Of a DNA stretch of 64,000 nucleotides, positions 49,724 to 58,597 are shown piece after piece. The notes beneath the pieces are model-generated. The model saw nothing but the letters and a program-made list of their open reading frames with translations, did not search any database and had not been told where the DNA came from. The stretch is from JAWLHU01 sp041690255 (lineage in GTDB: Bacteria; Bacillota; Sulfobacillia; Symbiobacteriales; Symbiobacteriaceae): NCBI GenBank assembly GCA_041690255.1, contig JAWLHU010000017.1:90438-154437 (forward strand), given 5' to 3'. Both the position numbers and the translations under genes were made by a program. Every line of letters starts with the position of its first letter. The first letter of the stretch is position 1.

Positions 49724-49779
49724 GAGATTCTCTGACAGATAGGGAACCCTATCAACAACCCATTTCCAGGAGGTTTCCT

Positions 49780-50316
49780 ATGTCTAAGCAATGGAGTACC
49801 CCCCCTGCCATGCAGATTGACCCGGCGAAGCGCTATGTGGCGACCTTGAAGACCACCAAGGGCGATGTGAAGGTGGAGCTGCTGGCCAGCGAGTCGCCCA
49901 AGACTGTCAACAACTTCGTCTTCCTGGCCCGCGAGGGCTTCTACGATGGCGTCAGGTTCCACCGGGTGATCAAGCCGTTCATGATCCAGACCGGGGATCC
50001 TACCGGCACCGGCCGCGGCGGCCCCGGCTACCGCTTTGAGGATGAGCTGCCCCCGAAGCACTCCTATGAGCCGGGGATCGTGGCCATGGCGAACGCCGGC
50101 CCCAACACCAACGGCAGCCAGTTCTTCATCTGCTCCGGCTCCCAGGCCCCGGCGCTGGACCGGCACCCGAACTACAGCCAGTTTGGCCGGGTGATCGAGG
50201 GCATGGATGTGGTGGAGGCGCTGGCCTCGGTCCCGGTTGGGCCGGCCCCGCACGGCGAGATGTCCAGCCCGAAGGAAGAGATCCGGATCGAGTCGGTCTC
50301 GATCGACGAGCAGTAA
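49780..50316 (+). CDS. Cyclophilin-type peptidyl-prolyl cis-trans isomerase
   Basis: A 178-residue cytosolic cyclophilin. The active-site stretches are FHRVIKPFMIQTGDPTGTGRGG (with the catalytic Arg in FHRV and the FMIQTGD strand), then IVAMANAGPNTNGSQFFI and FGRVIEGMDVVEAL. All key residues for proline isomerisation are present. It lacks a signal peptide. CAGGAGGT lies before the ATG and a strong terminator follows, so it is monocistronic. Confidence 0.96.
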   Translation: MSKQWSTPPAMQIDPAKRYVATLKTTKGDVKVELLASESPKTVNNFVFLAREGFYDGVRFHRVIKPFMIQTGDPTGTGRGGPGYRFEDELPPKHSYEPGIVAMANAGPNTNGSQFFICSGSQAPALDRHPNYSQFGRVIEGMDVVEALASVPVGPAPHGEMSSPKEEIRIESVSIDEQ

Positions 50317-50327
50317 GGCATGAAGAG

Positions 50328-50351
50328 AGCCCCCGGTCCGCCGGGGGCTTT
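50328..50351 (+). terminator. Terminator after cyclophilin gene
   Basis: AGCCCCCGG paired with CCGGGGGCT around TCCG, followed by TTTG. Confidence 0.9.
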
Positions 50352-50362
50352 GCCATGGGCTG

Positions 50363-50524
50363 CTAGTCGTTGTGGGGCTGCCGCTCCTCCACGGGATGCA
50401 GCGAGCGATGTGCCTCGATCTCATAGGTCTCATGGCACTCGGGGCAGAGGTTCGAAAGATGGCTCTGAGACGTACGCTCGACCGCGGATCCGCACCAGGC
50501 GCAGGAATGCTGACGCGTGGACAT
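50363..50524 (-). CDS. Small zinc-ribbon protein (53 aa)
   Basis: A 53-residue gene with ATG start about 12 bases after a GGGGGG tract. It begins MSTRQHSCAWCGS and has CxxC pairs at CAWC and CPEC, separated by about 24 residues, a single zinc-ribbon. The tail HETYEIEAHRSLHPVEE is acidic and helical. Similar tiny zinc proteins are common in Bacillota with no set function. Convergent with the cyclophilin gene, whose terminator may serve both. Confidence 0.65.
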   Translation of the reverse strand: MSTRQHSCAWCGSAVERTSQSHLSNLCPECHETYEIEAHRSLHPVEERQPHND

Positions 50525-50710
50525 ACTCGAAATACGCCCCCCTGTCTATGCTTCTGCATAAAGATTCACGGGAATTGTTATAGAACCTTGTCGAGGTTTT
50601 CTATCGGTGGGATCGAACTTCTCAATATCATATGCCAAGCCGCGCCAACTATGGAACAGTTGGTGTGATCTCCATAGCGAAAAATGATCCTCACGGATTG
50701 AGCGTGAACA

Positions 50711-50894
50711 TGGTATAATGCTTGGTAGTCGCCCGTAATGGCGACTCGCTCCCGCGAACGTGGCGCTGTAGCGGTGCAGCAAAATGGACGTGGGAGCAAG
50801 CAGCCGGAGTGGTGACCCGGCTGTTTGTCTGCGGAGGAGTGGTGACCTTCCGTTGACACATGCAGGGGGCGAGACGTGAGTCTCGCCCCCTGCA
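50711..50894 (+). ncRNA. Candidate structured RNA with twin identical hairpin loops
   Basis: An extended -10 element TGG-TATAAT (50711-50719) precedes a run of stems: AGTCGCC/GGCGACT, GCTCCC enclosing a helix and closing with GGGAGC, CAGCCGG/CCGGCTG (50801-50823) and CGGA-GG/CC-TTCCG (50832-50852), ended by a 14-bp perfect stem (50861-50874 with 50881-50894). The word GGAGTGGTGACC occurs at 50806 and 50836, exactly 30 bases apart, each time in a hairpin loop. No protein-like frame lies on the plus strand. No known RNA family recognised. No T-run follows the last stem. Confidence 0.4.
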
Positions 50895-50973
50895 CCCATT
50901 GCGCGCGTTAGCTCGTGGACATGGCGGTGGCGCCGGGAGATCTTGACCTGGTAAGGCATAGCGGTTCGCCTCC

Positions 50974-52203
50974 TCAGGCGATCGTTTCTGAGTCGAGTTG
51001 GGTCAGGTCGCCGTCGACCGTACGGAGCATCGGAACGGCGAACCCGACCAGGCCGGCGATCACCGACAGGGAGCCCATCAGCATGAAGGTGGGTCCGATT
51101 CCGATCTGCTCGGAGAGGGTGGCGCCCAGGAAGGCGCCTAGCGGGTTGCCGCCCCAGCTGAGCAGCATCTGCACGGCGCTGGCCCGCCCGCGCATCGCAT
51201 CGGGCACGATCGTCTGGAAGGCCGCTGTGAAGGTATTGCTGAAGAGGGCGAAGCCGAAGCCTTCCATGGCCTTGAAGAGCAGGGCGAGCGGGACAAAGCC
51301 GGGCGAGACGAAGCCAAGACTGCTCAGGGCGATGCCTATGGTGGTCAGGCCGCCCAGCATGACCGTCCGGCGGCGGTTGCCGTTGGCGAGGAGGCCGACG
51401 GCCAGGCTCCCCAGCACGAAGCCGAGGGGCCAGAAGCCCTGGAGGAAGCCGGCGGTCTCGGCCCCGGCCTGCAGGTGCTCCTGGGCGTACGGGACGTGCA
51501 TCGTGAAGATCGCGTAGGAGCTCATGTAGCTGATTCCGTTTAGCAGGGTGAGGAGCAGGAGCGCCGGGACCCGCCGGAAGAAGGCGAAGCCGGCCTGCAG
51601 TTGGCCGATGTAACCGGGCCGGGGGCCGGCCGAGCGGGGCAGGCCGAGGGCGGCGGGGAGCAGGAGCATGCTCACGGCCGAGAGGGCAAAGGTGAGGCCG
51701 TCAATCGCCATGGTGGTCTCGCTGGTGGTGAAGCGGATCAGCAGACCGGCCAGCAAGGGGCCGCTGACCCGGGCGCCCTGCATGAAGCCGCTGAGCAGGG
51801 AGGTCGCCCGGACCAATTGTGACCGCTCGACCAGGTTAGGCAGGGTCGCCACGGCGGCGGGGGCGTACAGGCCGATGGCCATGCCGGCCAGCCCCTGCAG
51901 GACATAGAGGTGCCAGATCGTCAGGTGGCCGGTCAGCGAAAGGGCGAGCGGGGCCATATAGGCGATGAAGAGAAGCCCGTCCAGCAGGGCCATTAGCCGG
52001 AGCCGGTTGACCCGGTCGAGCAGGGGCGCCCCCGCGAGGCGAACGACCAGTTCGGCCGCGAGGCCGGTGACGTAGAGGCTGCCCATGGCGAGCTTCGAGC
52101 CCGTGAGGGCATAGACCATCCAGACCATGGCAATGGTGCCCATTCCATCGCCCAGGGAGCTGACCGTACGGCCGGAGAGATAGAGCCAGAAGCGGCGGTT
52201 CAT
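50974..52203 (-). CDS. MFS transporter (MFS_3 / macrolide-efflux-like)
   Basis: A 409-residue major facilitator with 12 helices. It opens RFWLYLSGRTVSSLGDGM, typical of the MFS_3/TMEM-type exporters of enterobactin or macrolides, with the loop APLLDRVNRLRLMALLDGL between helices 2 and 3 and the helix VRATSLLSGFMQGARVSGP. Probably proton-driven efflux of an unknown hydrophobic compound. It is divergent from the catalase-like gene. Confidence 0.9.
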   Translation of the reverse strand: MNRRFWLYLSGRTVSSLGDGMGTIAMVWMVYALTGSKLAMGSLYVTGLAAELVVRLAGAPLLDRVNRLRLMALLDGLLFIAYMAPLALSLTGHLTIWHLYVLQGLAGMAIGLYAPAAVATLPNLVERSQLVRATSLLSGFMQGARVSGPLLAGLLIRFTTSETTMAIDGLTFALSAVSMLLLPAALGLPRSAGPRPGYIGQLQAGFAFFRRVPALLLLTLLNGISYMSSYAIFTMHVPYAQEHLQAGAETAGFLQGFWPLGFVLGSLAVGLLANGNRRRTVMLGGLTTIGIALSSLGFVSPGFVPLALLFKAMEGFGFALFSNTFTAAFQTIVPDAMRGRASAVQMLLSWGGNPLGAFLGATLSEQIGIGPTFMLMGSLSVIAGLVGFAVPMLRTVDGDLTQLDSETIA

Positions 52204-52363
52204 CGTGTCAGTAAGCCTCCCTGTCTAGCTGTACAAACGCAACAACCATGTATGTTTGATGTATATGAAACTACTCAGTTCGGGACACTTTGTCAAGCTA
52301 AATGGAACATCTTCGCGCAGAAGGGTCACCTGCTCGTACCAGCCCGTATGCTGGGAGGAGGAG

Positions 52364-52711
52364 GTGACCCTGGTTTTGTTCATTCACAAGAAGGAGTTGC
52401 TCCGCCCGGTCAAGGTGCTGGAGCCCGACCCACGGTGGGGCCAGATCATTCTGGAGCAGTACGCCGGCGCCGACTCGGAGGCGACCGCTCTGAATACTTA
52501 CCTGACCCAGCGGTTCAACACCAACCTGCCCGAGATCCGGGACCTGCTGGAGGATATCGGGACCGAGGAGATCTCCCACTGGGAGATGGTCGCTGAACTG
52601 GCCCGCCAGCACGGGGTTGTGGTGAAGATGCGGGACGCAGCAGGGAACCCCTGGAGCTCGACCTATACCGATGTGTCAGGCAACATCATTACGAAGGTGT
52701 ATCCGGGGTGA
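52364..52711 (+). CDS. Truncated manganese catalase / CotJC-like protein
   Basis: A protein of about 115 residues that matches the first half of CotJC-type manganese catalases: KKELLRPVKVLEPDPRWG, ILEQYAGADSEATALNTYLTQ, and LLEDIGTEEISHWEMVAELA (the ExxH metal pair; quoted in parts). The full family is about 190 residues or more, with the other manganese ligands in the second half. Here the chain stops after SSTYTDVSGNIITKVYPG, exactly where the second half would start. It is either a pseudogene remnant or a single-half derivative. GTG start behind GGAGGAGG. CotJC is a spore-coat-associated protein. Confidence 0.75.
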   Translation: MTLVLFIHKKELLRPVKVLEPDPRWGQIILEQYAGADSEATALNTYLTQRFNTNLPEIRDLLEDIGTEEISHWEMVAELARQHGVVVKMRDAAGNPWSSTYTDVSGNIITKVYPG

Positions 52712-52722
52712 GGCCACCAACC

Positions 52723-53880
52723 TTACAGGCGGCGGGCCGGTTCCTGCGTCGGCTCTCCCCGGATGCCCCGTACCAGTGCAACGATCCAGATCAGGACCTC
52801 CAGGCCGGCCTCTACGGAAAGGGCGTACAACGGGAAGGCAGAGCGGGTAAAGATGATCTCGTCCACCTGACCGTCGAAGATGACCAGGGAGATGGGAACG
52901 AGCCAGGCAGCCAGCGGGAAGACCAGCGGCTGGTACTCTCTCAGTCCGAAGGTCTGAGCCAGGCCTACGGCGGATGCCCAGAGGAGAATGGAGAGGCTGA
53001 GGACCGCGGCACCAACGGCAATAGCCATCCAGAGAACCTCGATCCGCTCAAAGAACTCACCGATCGCCACCACTTGGACGATCGCCAGGTCGGGGTAGAG
53101 GGATGAAGCGGCAGGTTCAGGCCCGATCAGGGACATCGAGGCGAGTATCAGCCCGATGATGATCAGTGAGCCTGTGCTTAGAGCGGTGAATTTCGCGAAC
53201 CACGCGCGTTTTGGGTCGTCCTGGTATGGTTGGAACATCCCCATCAGGATGCAGATAGCAAAGAAGCTGAGGGTGAGTGGAACGCCGCTCAACGTCGGCA
53301 TCCAGCCATCTTCCAGCGCAGGTGCCAAGTACTCGAATCGCAACTTCGGGGTAACGAGCGTCAGAATGGTCGCGATCACCAGGACGAACAAGGGAGCCGC
53401 CGTCTCGGCGGCGCGGGCCATCGTCTCCAAGCCGGCGCGTGCGCCATAGGCCACGACGTACATCATGGTTGCAATGATGATCACACTCGGGGTTCCCGGC
53501 AGGAAGAGGGCAACGAGCAACTCGCTGATCCACCGAAGCAAGAGGGCGCAGGCGAACCAGAAGAAGAGGGGGAACATGGCCCCTACGGGTTTACCGAGCC
53601 ACGGGCCGAGCGCACTCGTGGCATATTGGACCATGGACTGGCGGGGAAACCGGAGTCCCATGAATGCATAGACCAGAGCGAGTGCCAGGTCGCACGCCCA
53701 CGAGATGATGATGGAGATCCAGCCGTCGGGCTTGGTGATCCGCATCAGCATGCTGGGCACGAAGGCGATGGCATACGACGTGATCACGCTGACCAGGAGC
53801 CAGACGAACTGGTTGGTCGAGATCTGCCCGTGGTCGAGGCGGGTTAGCCGGCCCCGTGCGATAGTGAGGCGGCCATTCAT
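52723..53880 (-). CDS. Spore germination permease-like protein (GerAB/GerKB type)
   Basis: A 385-residue APC-superfamily protein with ten predicted helices, the B subunit of a germinant receptor. It starts near ISTNQFVWLLVSVITSYAI, the usual ISxxQ opening of GerB proteins, and has the later GMFQPYQDDPKRAW loop. In GerAB this subunit binds the germinant, such as an amino acid, in the spore inner membrane. It overlaps the small upstream gene by 4 bases (ATGA), as the last gene of the operon. Convergent with the truncated catalase gene, 11 bases away. Confidence 0.93.
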   Translation of the reverse strand: MNGRLTIARGRLTRLDHGQISTNQFVWLLVSVITSYAIAFVPSMLMRITKPDGWISIIISWACDLALALVYAFMGLRFPRQSMVQYATSALGPWLGKPVGAMFPLFFWFACALLLRWISELLVALFLPGTPSVIIIATMMYVVAYGARAGLETMARAAETAAPLFVLVIATILTLVTPKLRFEYLAPALEDGWMPTLSGVPLTLSFFAICILMGMFQPYQDDPKRAWFAKFTALSTGSLIIIGLILASMSLIGPEPAASSLYPDLAIVQVVAIGEFFERIEVLWMAIAVGAAVLSLSILLWASAVGLAQTFGLREYQPLVFPLAAWLVPISLVIFDGQVDEIIFTRSAFPLYALSVEAGLEVLIWIVALVRGIRGEPTQEPARRL

Positions 53881-54101
53881 ACAAGTCCCACCCATCGTGC
53901 AATCGGCAGGAAGAGTGCCTGAATGAAGGCCACCGGGTTGGGTACTGGCCACTTCAGGTACACCCCCAGGGCGTAGAGTCCGCCGAGGAGGCTGAGTCCG
54001 CCGGAAACGGCCGCCTCCCTGCGCCTCTTTCGCTTCAGCAGGGCCCCCACCTCCAGGTAGGCGATCACTGCGTACGGGATCAACACGGCTACCGTCTTCA
54101 C
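53877..54101 (-). CDS. Small two-TM protein in ger operon, D-subunit-like
   Basis: A 74-residue protein with hydrophobic segments at about 4-21 and 33-50 and a basic loop LLKRKRRREAA. It overlaps gerC and gerB by 4 bases on each side, so it must be made with them. Small two-span D subunits are known to modulate GerA-type receptors in Bacillus; this matches in size, topology and place, though similarity in sequence cannot be judged. Confidence 0.75.
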   Translation of the reverse strand: MKTVAVLIPYAVIAYLEVGALLKRKRRREAAVSGGLSLLGGLYALGVYLKWPVPNPVAFIQALFLPIARWVGLV

Positions 54102-55276
54102 TCTGGCAACTCCTCCGCAGGAAATGTCCGGGTCTGCTTGGACAGCCCGGCCTGTTCAATCGTGACCCGAACCTGGTAGGTGATGGGCAACTTCTGAATC
54201 TCCGTTCGCCACCGGGGGCGTAGTTGGCGCCAGACCCGGTGGTTGGAGCGTCTGATGAGCTGACCCAAGCCAAGGGGATCGATCGACTCCTGGCGCATCT
54301 GGTCCAGAAGCCGTTTGACCCAGCCGGAGACCTCGGTCGCGAAGGCGGTCTCAAGCTTGCTCAGGTTTTCGATCTCATCGATTCGGAGCGGGCTGGTGAC
54401 ATCTACCAGTTCGGTGTCCAAGGCGATCCGCAACTGAACCTGTGGCTTTCGATTCTGCCAGACGACCCGCCTTTGGGCTTCGCTTGAGGTCATCTCCACG
54501 CTCGCCTGCCCCGCCTTGTCCGGCAGGTCTGCGGTGATCACACCCCGAGATCTCTGTTCCAAGAGCCACATCAGTACGCGTGTCTCACGCTCCCCTGCCC
54601 AGGCGACAACCCTGTCGCCACGGAACAGTGCCGCCCCGGCCATGTAGAAGGGATTGGTCATCTCCAGGATCCCGCCCTCCTCCACCGTGACCAACGCCAA
54701 CACCGGCAGGATCGCATCCTTTCCCTGCGCTGCGCGGTCGCGCATGTACTCCCGTGCGGAGACGATCAATGCAGTCTGATCCCGGCCCAGCTCCCGAATG
54801 GTCTCGGCCGGCATGCGTTCCAGCCCCGGAGTGGTCTTCAACAGGCGGCGGAGATCGCCCCGGACAACCAGCATCTGGCTGTTGAGCCGCAGGTCGGAAA
54901 AGCGGGTGAGGAAGTCCTCCACCGAGCTCAACCCGCTGCGTGCCAGGTCCTCCCCCAGCAGGATTACGTTTGCGTGGGACCAGAACAGCCGTCGCGGTGT
55001 TCGCAGCTGCAACTGCCGGGCGGCGTCCATTACGGTGCGGCCCTTGCTGCTGATCACGTTAATGCTCCTGGTACCGCCCTGACCACCGCCGGTGCTTGGA
55101 CGGGGGATCCGAGTCGGGAGAACGATCTGCAGGTAGAGGTGGAACAGGTCGTCCTCAGCCCGGTCAATCGCTACCAGGCTGATGATCGCTATGTCGTTGA
55201 TCTCGATCCGGCTCCAGCACCCGGGTAGGAAGAGTACCAGTACCAGCACACACACCAGGTGTTTCTTCATGCTCAT
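54098..55276 (-). CDS. Germinant receptor lipoprotein (Ger(x)C)
   Basis: A 392-residue lipoprotein: MSMKKHLVCVLVLVLFLPGC with the lipobox cysteine at residue 20, then WSRIEINDIAI, the canonical CW-x-x-xEIN(D/E) opening of GerAC/GerKC. Three domains follow in the usual order; the C-terminal Ger(x)C domain includes VDVTSP-like and ETAFATEVSGWVKRLLDQ (the helix preceding the DPLG motif, present as SIDPLGLG). It sits on the outer face of the spore inner membrane with the A and B subunits. Overlaps gerA by 4 bases. Confidence 0.94.
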   Translation of the reverse strand: MSMKKHLVCVLVLVLFLPGCWSRIEINDIAIISLVAIDRAEDDLFHLYLQIVLPTRIPRPSTGGGQGGTRSINVISSKGRTVMDAARQLQLRTPRRLFWSHANVILLGEDLARSGLSSVEDFLTRFSDLRLNSQMLVVRGDLRRLLKTTPGLERMPAETIRELGRDQTALIVSAREYMRDRAAQGKDAILPVLALVTVEEGGILEMTNPFYMAGAALFRGDRVVAWAGERETRVLMWLLEQRSRGVITADLPDKAGQASVEMTSSEAQRRVVWQNRKPQVQLRIALDTELVDVTSPLRIDEIENLSKLETAFATEVSGWVKRLLDQMRQESIDPLGLGQLIRRSNHRVWRQLRPRWRTEIQKLPITYQVRVTIEQAGLSKQTRTFPAEELPE

Positions 55277-56904
55277 TGATGGCTTCTACCCCCTGGCGGC
55301 CGGGGGCGGAGGTTCGCCCTCCGCCGACGGCGGTCCAGCACGTGCAGAGTGTCCGGCCGGCGGTCCATCAGCCACTGCGGTAAGCGAACGAGGGAGTCCT
55401 TCAGATCGCTCAGAGTCAACGGAGCAATGGGCTGTAAGTAGGGTACGCCAAAGGAGCGCAGAGCCGACAGGTGGTAGAGGAGCCATAGCAGGCCCATCAG
55501 CAGGCCGAACATCCCCAGGAATCCGGAGAGAATCATCAGCCCCAGCCGCAGCAGACGGAGGGCAATGCCGAAGTTGAAGCGCGGCATCGCAAAGGACGCG
55601 ATTCCCGTGGTTGCCACCACGATCACCATGGGGGCGGACACAATGCCAGCCTGAACGGCAGCCTCACCGAGCACCAGGGCGCCGACGATGCTGACCGCCT
55701 GTCCGACCGCTCGGGGAAGTCGTACGCCTGCCTCGCGGAGGGCTTCGAAAAAGAGTTCCATCAACAGTCCCTCCACCAGCACGGGAAAGGGAATGCCTTC
55801 TCGCGCAGCCACCACCGACAGGAGCAGGGAGGTGGGCAGCAACTCCTGGTGATAACTGACGATCGCGATCCAGAAGGCGGGGCCGATCAGGGCGAGCCCC
55901 GCCAGTGCAAACCGCAGCAGGCGTAAGAATGTGGCAATGGGGTATCGTTCGTAGTAGTCCTCACTGGCCTGGAGGAATGACCAGGCGGTGACCGGAACGA
56001 TCAACGCAGAGGGTGACCGGTCCATCAGGATGGCCACCCGTCCTTCGAGAATATTTGCGACAACTGTGTCCGGGCGTTCGGTATTCTGCACCTGGGGAAA
56101 GAGGGAGAAGGGGTTGTCCTCGATCAACTCCTCCAGGTAGGCGCTATCGACGACAGCTTCGATTTTGACCTCTTCGAGCCGCCTCCTGACCTCCTGGACG
56201 AGAGCTGGTACGGCTACGTCGCAGAGGTAAACGATCATGACCCGGCTCTGTGTACTCCGACCAAGGATCAGTTCCTGCGTGGTCAGATAGGGGGTCCGCA
56301 GGTATCGGCGCACAAGGGACAGGTTCGTATCCAAGGACTCGATGAAACCCTCTCGAGGGCCGCGAAGGACCGGCTCTGTCTTGGGCTCCTCAACGGAGCG
56401 CCCGGAAGGCGATGCCAGGTTAATGCGGAAACCGGCAAGCGTACCGTCAACCAAGAGGGCAACATTTCCATGTAAGACCAGGTCAATCATCTCGCCCATG
56501 GTGGCGACGGTATCGACACTGCCCGTGGCAAGGATCCCATACTGCACCGCCCGCGTCAGTTCTTCCGGGCTCCAGCACGGATCGACTTCGCAGTGGAGGA
56601 GCGGATGAACAGCTCCGACTGTCAACTCCTCTTCTCTAACGTGGGTGCCCAAATAGAAGAGTTCGGCCCTGATCAAACCGCCAACGGCGAGAGAACGGAT
56701 GATGGTGTCCGCACTCCCTCCCAGCACCGCCCTGAGCGCTTCGGAGGCACCTTCCACCTCCTGCGGTACCGGGAGGACCCGAATCTCGTTCATAGCGGCA
56801 TGCAGCGCTTCTCGGCGGAGGTCTGCGGGTTGGCGTGTGTCGCTCAGGGCTGCAAGTGCCCGTCGATACTCAGCGGCCCGCTGCTTCAGCGACGTGTGCT
56901 CCAT
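55273..56904 (-). CDS. Germinant receptor A subunit (GerAA/GerKA type)
   Basis: A 543-residue A subunit: an N-terminal soluble domain of about 290 residues, then about five helices (IGPAFWIAIVSYHQELLPTS is the hallmark region, with the following FPVLVEGLLMELFFEALREAG). In GerA receptors the A subunit contributes to an oligomeric ion channel. GGGAGGG lies before the ATG. The gene is complete, but a serine recombinase gene ends only 43 bases upstream in the same direction, so the original sporulation promoter should lie in that short gap, be replaced, or be lost. Confidence 0.95.
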   Translation of the reverse strand: MEHTSLKQRAAEYRRALAALSDTRQPADLRREALHAAMNEIRVLPVPQEVEGASEALRAVLGGSADTIIRSLAVGGLIRAELFYLGTHVREEELTVGAVHPLLHCEVDPCWSPEELTRAVQYGILATGSVDTVATMGEMIDLVLHGNVALLVDGTLAGFRINLASPSGRSVEEPKTEPVLRGPREGFIESLDTNLSLVRRYLRTPYLTTQELILGRSTQSRVMIVYLCDVAVPALVQEVRRRLEEVKIEAVVDSAYLEELIEDNPFSLFPQVQNTERPDTVVANILEGRVAILMDRSPSALIVPVTAWSFLQASEDYYERYPIATFLRLLRFALAGLALIGPAFWIAIVSYHQELLPTSLLLSVVAAREGIPFPVLVEGLLMELFFEALREAGVRLPRAVGQAVSIVGALVLGEAAVQAGIVSAPMVIVVATTGIASFAMPRFNFGIALRLLRLGLMILSGFLGMFGLLMGLLWLLYHLSALRSFGVPYLQPIAPLTLSDLKDSLVRLPQWLMDRRPDTLHVLDRRRRRANLRPRPPGGRSHQ

Positions 56905-56947
56905 GGTGCCCTCCCAGCATCTCGGCCCAATTGAAAGCTACTCTTTT

Positions 56948-58597
56948 CTAGGTTGGCCGAATTGGCGCTCGCCATACGGCGACCCGGTCGAGCAGCAGTC
57001 GCACCAGGGTCTGCCGCTGTTGAAGGCTGAGGCCGTGGAGCCTTGTTCTGGTGGCAATGCCCAGTCGAGCCAGGTCCCACTCGATCGGCGACCGGCCAGG
57101 CGGGGACGGGCGAGCGAGAGGGGGTGAATTGAGAGCGCCTGATCGCTCCGCCAACTGCAGGAGGGCTCCCCGGAGGTAACGGATCTGTTCGCTGAGCGGA
57201 CGCAGCGCCGCCGCTGCCGCATCTGCATCGATCGCGCCGGTCCGGACCACCGCCAGAATACGGCTCTGCTCCAACTGCTTCTCCTCCAGCTGCCGCTCGA
57301 GCAGCGCCTTCTCCCGGGTTACTGCCTCCGGATGTCCGGTGTCGTTCGGATCCTGCTCCTGCTCCCGCTCCTGCAGGTAGGCAAGCAGGTGCTCCGGCCT
57401 CGTCAGCCAGGTCTGGACCAGCGTCCAGACCTGGTCTTCGATCGGTCCCGCTGCCTGGTGGGGCAGCGACCGGCAGGGAGGGGGCGGGTCCTTAATGTCC
57501 CGCATGTAGGGATAGCGGTTGCCGCAGACCAGTACATGCCCGAGGCTCTTGTGCGGTCGGTAGTAGACCGGACCGCCGCAGTATCCGCAGATAAGCAGGC
57601 CGCTCAGCAGGTAGAGGCCCTGCGGCGCCCGCCGCAGGCGGCCATCCACCCGATGCTGCTGTACCTTCTCCCAGAGATTCCGTTCGATGATGGCCGGTAC
57701 TGGGATCGCCACCCACTCTTCTGGCGGGCGGGCCTTGGCGGTCAGTGGCCTGCTCCGCCGGGTGGCCGGGAGGTTCCGCTGCGCCCCGAGCCCCCTGGCG
57801 TCCAGCCGGTTGACCACGAACTCCCCGATGTACGCCCGCTGGCTCAGCATCTTGCTGATCGTACCCCGGTACCAGCGGGTGCCCCGCTTGGTCCGGACGC
57901 CGGCATCGTTCAAACGGCAGGCAATCGTCTGGCAGCCCAGCGGTTCGGCGGCCCAGGTGAAGATCAGGCGGACCCAGGCCGACTCGACGGGGTCCAGGCT
58001 GACTTGCTCGGTCTCCCGGTCGTAGCGGTACCCATAGAGAAAGAGGCCGGTCGGAAGGCCGCCCTCTTTGATCTTCCGCCGCCGGCCACTGGCGGTGCGC
58101 TCCAGGATCTTGGCCTTCTCGTACTCGGCAATCGCCACCCGCAGCGTAAAGAAGAGGCGGCCTTCAGGCGTTGACTGGTAGTCGTGGTTGACGAACTCCA
58201 GCTTCGTGCCGGCCGCCTCGATCTCGTTCGCCACCATAATCGCATGGTAGGTGGCCCGGCTGAACCGGTCCGGGTCCAGGCAGATAAAGTAGGCTGGCCG
58301 GTGCTCCTTGACGAAGGCCCGAACGTTCTCCAACTCGGGCCGCTCTAACAGTTCACCACTGACCGCATCGGTAAAGATGGTGGTCTGAAGCTCAACCCGT
58401 TGGCCCGTCTGTTGCTCCCGAGTGGCAGCCAGTGCCCGGGCCCGTTCCAGACAGACCTCGCGCTGGTTTTGCAGGCTGTATCCCCGGTTGGCCTGGTCCT
58501 CCGTGCTGACCCGCAGGTAGATGACCGCCAACAGCGTTTGGTGTTCGCTCGCCTTCAGGGTCTCCGGAAGACTCAGGTCGTGCAGACCGGTTGGCAT
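56948..58597 (-). CDS. Large serine recombinase
   Basis: A 549-residue large serine recombinase. Catalytic domain at about 22-175 with nucleophile S31 (VIYLRVSTEDQ) and the conserved DPDRFSRATY helix (unusual P in place of L). Recombinase domain at about 200-300 (GLPTGLFLYGYRYD onwards), zinc ribbon (LICGYCGGPVYY ... LVCGN) and a C-terminal coiled coil (KALLERQLEEKQLEQS). It starts behind GAGGTGAG. It is not closely similar to the recombinase in the comA element. It ends just before gerA and follows the tyrosine recombinase trio, so this island holds two recombinase classes. Confidence 0.94.
   Translation of the reverse strand: MPTGLHDLSLPETLKASEHQTLLAVIYLRVSTEDQANRGYSLQNQREVCLERARALAATREQQTGQRVELQTTIFTDAVSGELLERPELENVRAFVKEHRPAYFICLDPDRFSRATYHAIMVANEIEAAGTKLEFVNHDYQSTPEGRLFFTLRVAIAEYEKAKILERTASGRRRKIKEGGLPTGLFLYGYRYDRETEQVSLDPVESAWVRLIFTWAAEPLGCQTIACRLNDAGVRTKRGTRWYRGTISKMLSQRAYIGEFVVNRLDARGLGAQRNLPATRRSRPLTAKARPPEEWVAIPVPAIIERNLWEKVQQHRVDGRLRRAPQGLYLLSGLLICGYCGGPVYYRPHKSLGHVLVCGNRYPYMRDIKDPPPPCRSLPHQAAGPIEDQVWTLVQTWLTRPEHLLAYLQEREQEQDPNDTGHPEAVTREKALLERQLEEKQLEQSRILAVVRTGAIDADAAAAALRPLSEQIRYLRGALLQLAERSGALNSPPLARPSPPGRSPIEWDLARLGIATRTRLHGLSLQQRQTLVRLLLDRVAVWRAPIRPT

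Noticed and set aside
50546..50959. Minus-strand frame of 137 codons with AGGAGG 9 bases before its ATG
   Set aside because: The ribosome site is excellent, but apart from the first 20 residues the product is not protein-like (Arg/Ser/Pro-rich, no pattern), and the frame runs through a 14-bp perfect hairpin and the candidate RNA on the other strand. A very short leader peptide cannot be excluded.
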